NCBI GenBank assembly: GCA_030220185.1
Contig: JASPKZ010000423.1
Span: forward strand, 1 to 64,000
Source: Diploptera punctata
Taxonomy: Eukaryota; Arthropoda; Insecta; Blattodea; Blaberidae
Direction of reading: 5' to 3'
Length of the DNA stretch: 64,000 nucleotides
Both the position numbers and the translations under genes were made by a program. Below are positions 61,240-64,000 of this stretch, in pieces (the first letter of the stretch is position 1; each line of letters opens with the position of its first letter). Under the pieces are notes generated by a model, which made no database searches, was not told where the DNA came from, and was given only the letters and a program-made list of their open reading frames with translations.

Positions 61240-61530
61240 GCATGATGTCAAATAATCCCCACTTTAAAGTCCAAACTGTCCTCGAATAATAATCTGCCCA
61301 CCACTATCACATGCGCCATGTTTAGTATGAAAGTGTGTGTATGCTTCGGTGATTGGTGAATTTCGTTTTAATGATATTTTTTTCGAAAAAGGCACTGAGC
61401 TGATCACTCATTCGGGGATGTTCTGCATGCCCTTGTGTGGTCAAAAAGTTATGATGTAATGCATAGATTAAAATTCCGCTCTTGACAGCTCGTGGCAGTG
61501 TAAGGCCGGCTGGTATGAAACATGTAAAAG
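61240..61530 (+). repeat. SINE-1c body and tail, head missing
   Basis: CCACTTTAAAGTCCAAACTG is SINE-1-like body. GCTGATCACTCATTCGGGGA and GTAAGGCCGGCTGGTATGAA are the tail shared with 36382-36810. Confidence 0.65.
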
Positions 61531-61620
61531 TACCTATAAGGTAAGAGGTTAAATTGATAAAAAAAAGAAAAATATATACGTAAAAAAGAAATACATTTTT
61601 CTTTTGTTAATTGAATTGAT

Positions 61621-61965
61621 GTCCCGCGCCGTAGCCGAGTGGTTAAGGTAGGAAGCCTTGGCGCAGAGCTACGGGACTTGCGCTGGTTCGAGTCTCCATG
61701 GGGGAAGAAATTTTCTCATGGTATTTCGGCCAGTATGGGACCGGTGCCCACCCAGCATCGTGAGGCAATTGGGTAGCTACAATAAGTAGCGGCTCCAGGT
61801 TGAGGAACCAGCTATAACGGCTGGGGGACTCGACATGCTAACCACATGTCACCCCTACACTGGCTGTTGATCATCTACCTCTGTGATTGACACATGTGGA
61901 TGTGAAGGGCCAGCAGCCGGCTGGTAAAAGGGCAACCGCTGAAAAGTGGAAAGACTCTCAATCGG
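61621..61965 (+). repeat. SINE-2, full length
   Basis: Nearly identical to 23814-24160 (head GCGCCGTAGCCGAGTGGTTA, B-box GGTTCGAGTCTCC). Differences are a handful of substitutions and one-base indels. Confidence 0.9.
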
Positions 61966-61984
61966 AATTGATACCATGCGAGAA

Positions 61985-62330
61985 AATAAACCTGGCGGCT
62001 GCTAGAGCGAATTTTTAATCTTGGATTAAAGGTAAATTCTCACTTATAATAATCGTATTTTAATGATTTTTTAATATATTGTTTTATTTCAATAACGTAT
62101 ACCGAGTTGCGTTGCGAAAAATTGAAAAATGCGATCACTAAAGCGTTTTTTATTTCCGTTTCGATAAATTCATACTCCAAATTGGTCCGATTTCGTTGCT
62201 TAACGAACCTCGATCTTATGTTTTTTCAACTTATTGGTATATGTTGAATCTGATTCTGAAAAAAAGGAAACATTTCGAAGTTATAGCGTTAACACACACG
62301 TTCACACATGCCTATTGTATATAAATATAT
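61985..62330. repeat. Repeat G relative
   Basis: GCTAGAGCGAATTTTTAATC and ACTAAAGCGTTTTTTATTTC start two loosely similar units, with CAAATTGGTCCGATTTCG. Related in layout to 21326 and 49505; identity is low. Confidence 0.4.
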
Positions 62331-62336
62331 ACGCTA

Positions 62337-63120
62337 GTATTTCTAAAGTCCTTAGGAAAAATTTGGATCGAAGATATATGAACAGATAGACGAATGGTGA
62401 AGATTACACAACAGTGAGCTATATGATATTAATGGGGAACCAGATGTAATAAGAAAGGTTAAGTCTCGTATCGGCCGCGGTGGATTAGTAGTTATGTTCT
62501 TTGTCTCGTCCCCAGGGTCGCGTGTTCAAACTCGGCAGAAGACGATAGGTTTTTAGGATGGAAATATCCAAGGAGCAAGTCCTTCGAGAGGGACTTTAAG
62601 CCGTGGGCCAGAAGTCTGAAGATTTGCAGGCTGGAAAAAATAATCATAAGCCTGAATAAACAGGCCTCTAAGCAAAATTTAACCGACCTTTATATTCCTA
62701 GTAATACCTCAGTTGCCTACTAATTGCCTCATTGGGTCGGTTTGTTGACCGCATATCATTCATGACATCTATAGGGATATAAGAGTAACTAAATTAACTT
62801 AATCTAGTAAATCCTACTAAAGTAGAGGCCAAAGTCCAACATTGGGTCGTTACACCATTGTAGATGTAGTTATGTCTCGTAGACTGCGATTGGCACGCAT
62901 GGGGAATGAAAGTCGGGCATGGTAGCTTCTTGTAGGAAAACCAGAGCGAAAACGGGCAATCGGTAGACCAAGATTTGGGTGAAAATAACAATTACCAAGA
63001 TTTGAGAGAAGTAGATTATATAAGGATGACTGGAAAATTTTAGCTCAGAATAGGGATATACGGAGAGCTTATATCCGAGCGGCCATGAACGTATGGGTTC
63101 GATAGTACCAATGAAGACTT
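62337..63120 (+). mobile_element. RTE-type LINE 3' region, split by SINE-4
   Basis: Left part 62337-62470 (VLRKNLDRR.; GTTAAGTCTCGTA). Right part from 62869 (GTTATGTCTCGTAGACTGCG) to the 3' end GCTTATATCCGAGCGGCCAT. Frame-broken. Confidence 0.8.
62471..62868 (+). repeat. SINE-4, full-length candidate with ~13-bp duplication
   Basis: The head CGGCCGCGGTGGATTAGTAG and B-box-like GCGTGTTCAAACTCGGC are followed by TTTTTAGGATGGAAATATCC and a body of ~300 bp. GTTAAGTCTCGTA (62458-62470) and GTTATGTCTCGTA (62869-62881) flank it, one mismatch. Confidence 0.8.
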
Positions 63121-63498
63121 AGTATTTTTATCATGATAATTTTGGACGTCTACTTCATAGGATCGATGGATACATGTAAAACAATTTTAAAAACGTTTCA
63201 TAAGAAGAACCTTAAAACTTCATTCCTTCGAAATTTGCTAAAACGGAGACAAAAATATGTAAAAGATAAAATGGAAATATTAAATAATATTTTGGAAAAT
63301 AAATTACCATAGAAACCTAATTATGTTTACACAATATAAATGAAAAACATTCTCAATATGTAGCAGTGTAAACTGGAATTTGAATTCTAGACTAAAACCG
63401 AATTACATTCTGCACAGAATAAATGTTTAATGTCTAAGTTAGTTGGATAAAAAGAGATATATTGACATTGGTAAAAGACCAAGTGTTCAAAATCTTTA
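63121..63498. other. No gene seen
   Basis: AT-rich filler. Confidence 0.5.
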
Positions 63499-63500
63499 TA

Positions 63501-64000
63501 TACAGAGTGTCCCAAATTGATGTATACACTCTTTGAAACGTTATTTCTCAGCAACGAAATGTGACAGAAATACAATTTTTGTTGTGTATGATCCACAAGG
63601 CACTGGAAAAGCATAGTAACACGTTCATCGATCTTCACGTCTTTATAAACAACAATAGCGGCGAAATTATCATTCGATGAACGTAAGTGGATACTGAAGT
63701 GTTATTGGAAAGTGGAGAATGTTGTTGAAGTGCAACGACTTGGATGGTTAAATTTGGGACACCACCACCAACAAGGGTAACAATAACAAGAATCCGAGAC
63801 AAGTTTGAAGACGATGGAACTGTGCAAGATGTGTTGAAAGGTCGGTGCGGAAGAAAGAGACGTTCGACTGATAACGAGAGTACTGTTGCAGTCATACATC
63901 GTCTTCAAACTTGTCTCGGATTCTTGTTATTGTTACCCTTGTTGGTGGTGGTGTCCCAAATTCAACCATCCAACGTCGTTGCACTTCAACAACAATCTCC
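63501..64000 (+). mobile_element. Mariner/IS630-like transposon fragment, palindromic, cut by window end
   Basis: Starts TACAGAGTGTCCCAAATTGA after a TA (63499-63500), a Tc1/mariner-type end. The plus strand encodes the N-terminal helix-turn-helix region: FDERKWILKCYWKVENVVEV and, after a one-base shift, GTPPPTRVTITRIRDKFEDD, then GTVQDVLKGRCGRKRRSTDN. From about 63898 to the end, the sequence is the reverse complement of about 63721-63817, so the element folds back on itself and continues beyond the window. Confidence 0.75.

Noticed and set aside
1..64000. CRISPR arrays, operons, riboswitches and bacterial terminators
   Set aside because: The direct repeats here are microsatellites, LTRs and dispersed SINEs of eukaryotic type; no array of short repeats with unique equal-length spacers was seen.

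Overview
This is eukaryotic, AT-rich, repeat-dominated DNA with no host gene that I can recognise. The density of tRNA-derived SINEs, insect-type LINE reverse-transcriptase remnants, a Penelope-like element and long (ATT)n/(TA)n microsatellites points to a large insect genome. The repeat style reminds me of a cockroach or termite (Blattodea), but that is an inference from memory. Nearly all open reading frames are transposable-element (TE) remnants or read-throughs of simple repeats. Family names below (SINE-1, LINE-B, FB-1 and so on) are my own labels for repeats that recur inside this window. Region by region: 0-8 kb holds SINE-1 copies, a perfect 40-bp palindrome, the 3' ends of CR1/L2-like LINEs (LINE-A, LINE-B) and RTE-type LINE fragments nested in one another. 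8.58-12.64 kb is a complete, young LTR retrotransposon with 864/865-bp LTRs, a primer-binding site, a gag-like ORF and a polypurine tract, but no pol. 13-25 kb mixes RTE fragments, SINEs, MITE-like elements and a Helitron-like element (18.9-20.0 kb). 25-26.5 kb has a Penelope-like fragment with a GIY-YIG domain, then a GC-rich 488-bp insert bounded by a 16-bp duplication. 27-38 kb has LINE fragments, an R2-like tail-to-tail pair and a 444-bp palindrome. 39.1-43.5 kb is a full-length LINE (LINE-B) with ORF1 and a nearly intact endonuclease/RT ORF2, inserted into an RTE copy with a 6-bp target duplication. 45.3-47.9 kb is a large palindromic element carrying two later insertions. 48-63 kb is again SINEs, LINE fragments and foldback arms. 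The window ends in a mariner/IS630-like transposase fragment that starts to repeat itself in inverted orientation. The elements do not form a pathway; they form layered insertions whose order can often be read from target-site duplications. The most informative signals are: the gag-only LTR element; a SINE whose 3' tail matches the 3' end of a LINE in the same window; three chimeras in which one ~220-bp unit is fused at a constant 3' boundary to differently truncated LINE 3' ends; SINE heads combined with different tails; and families of palindromic elements.
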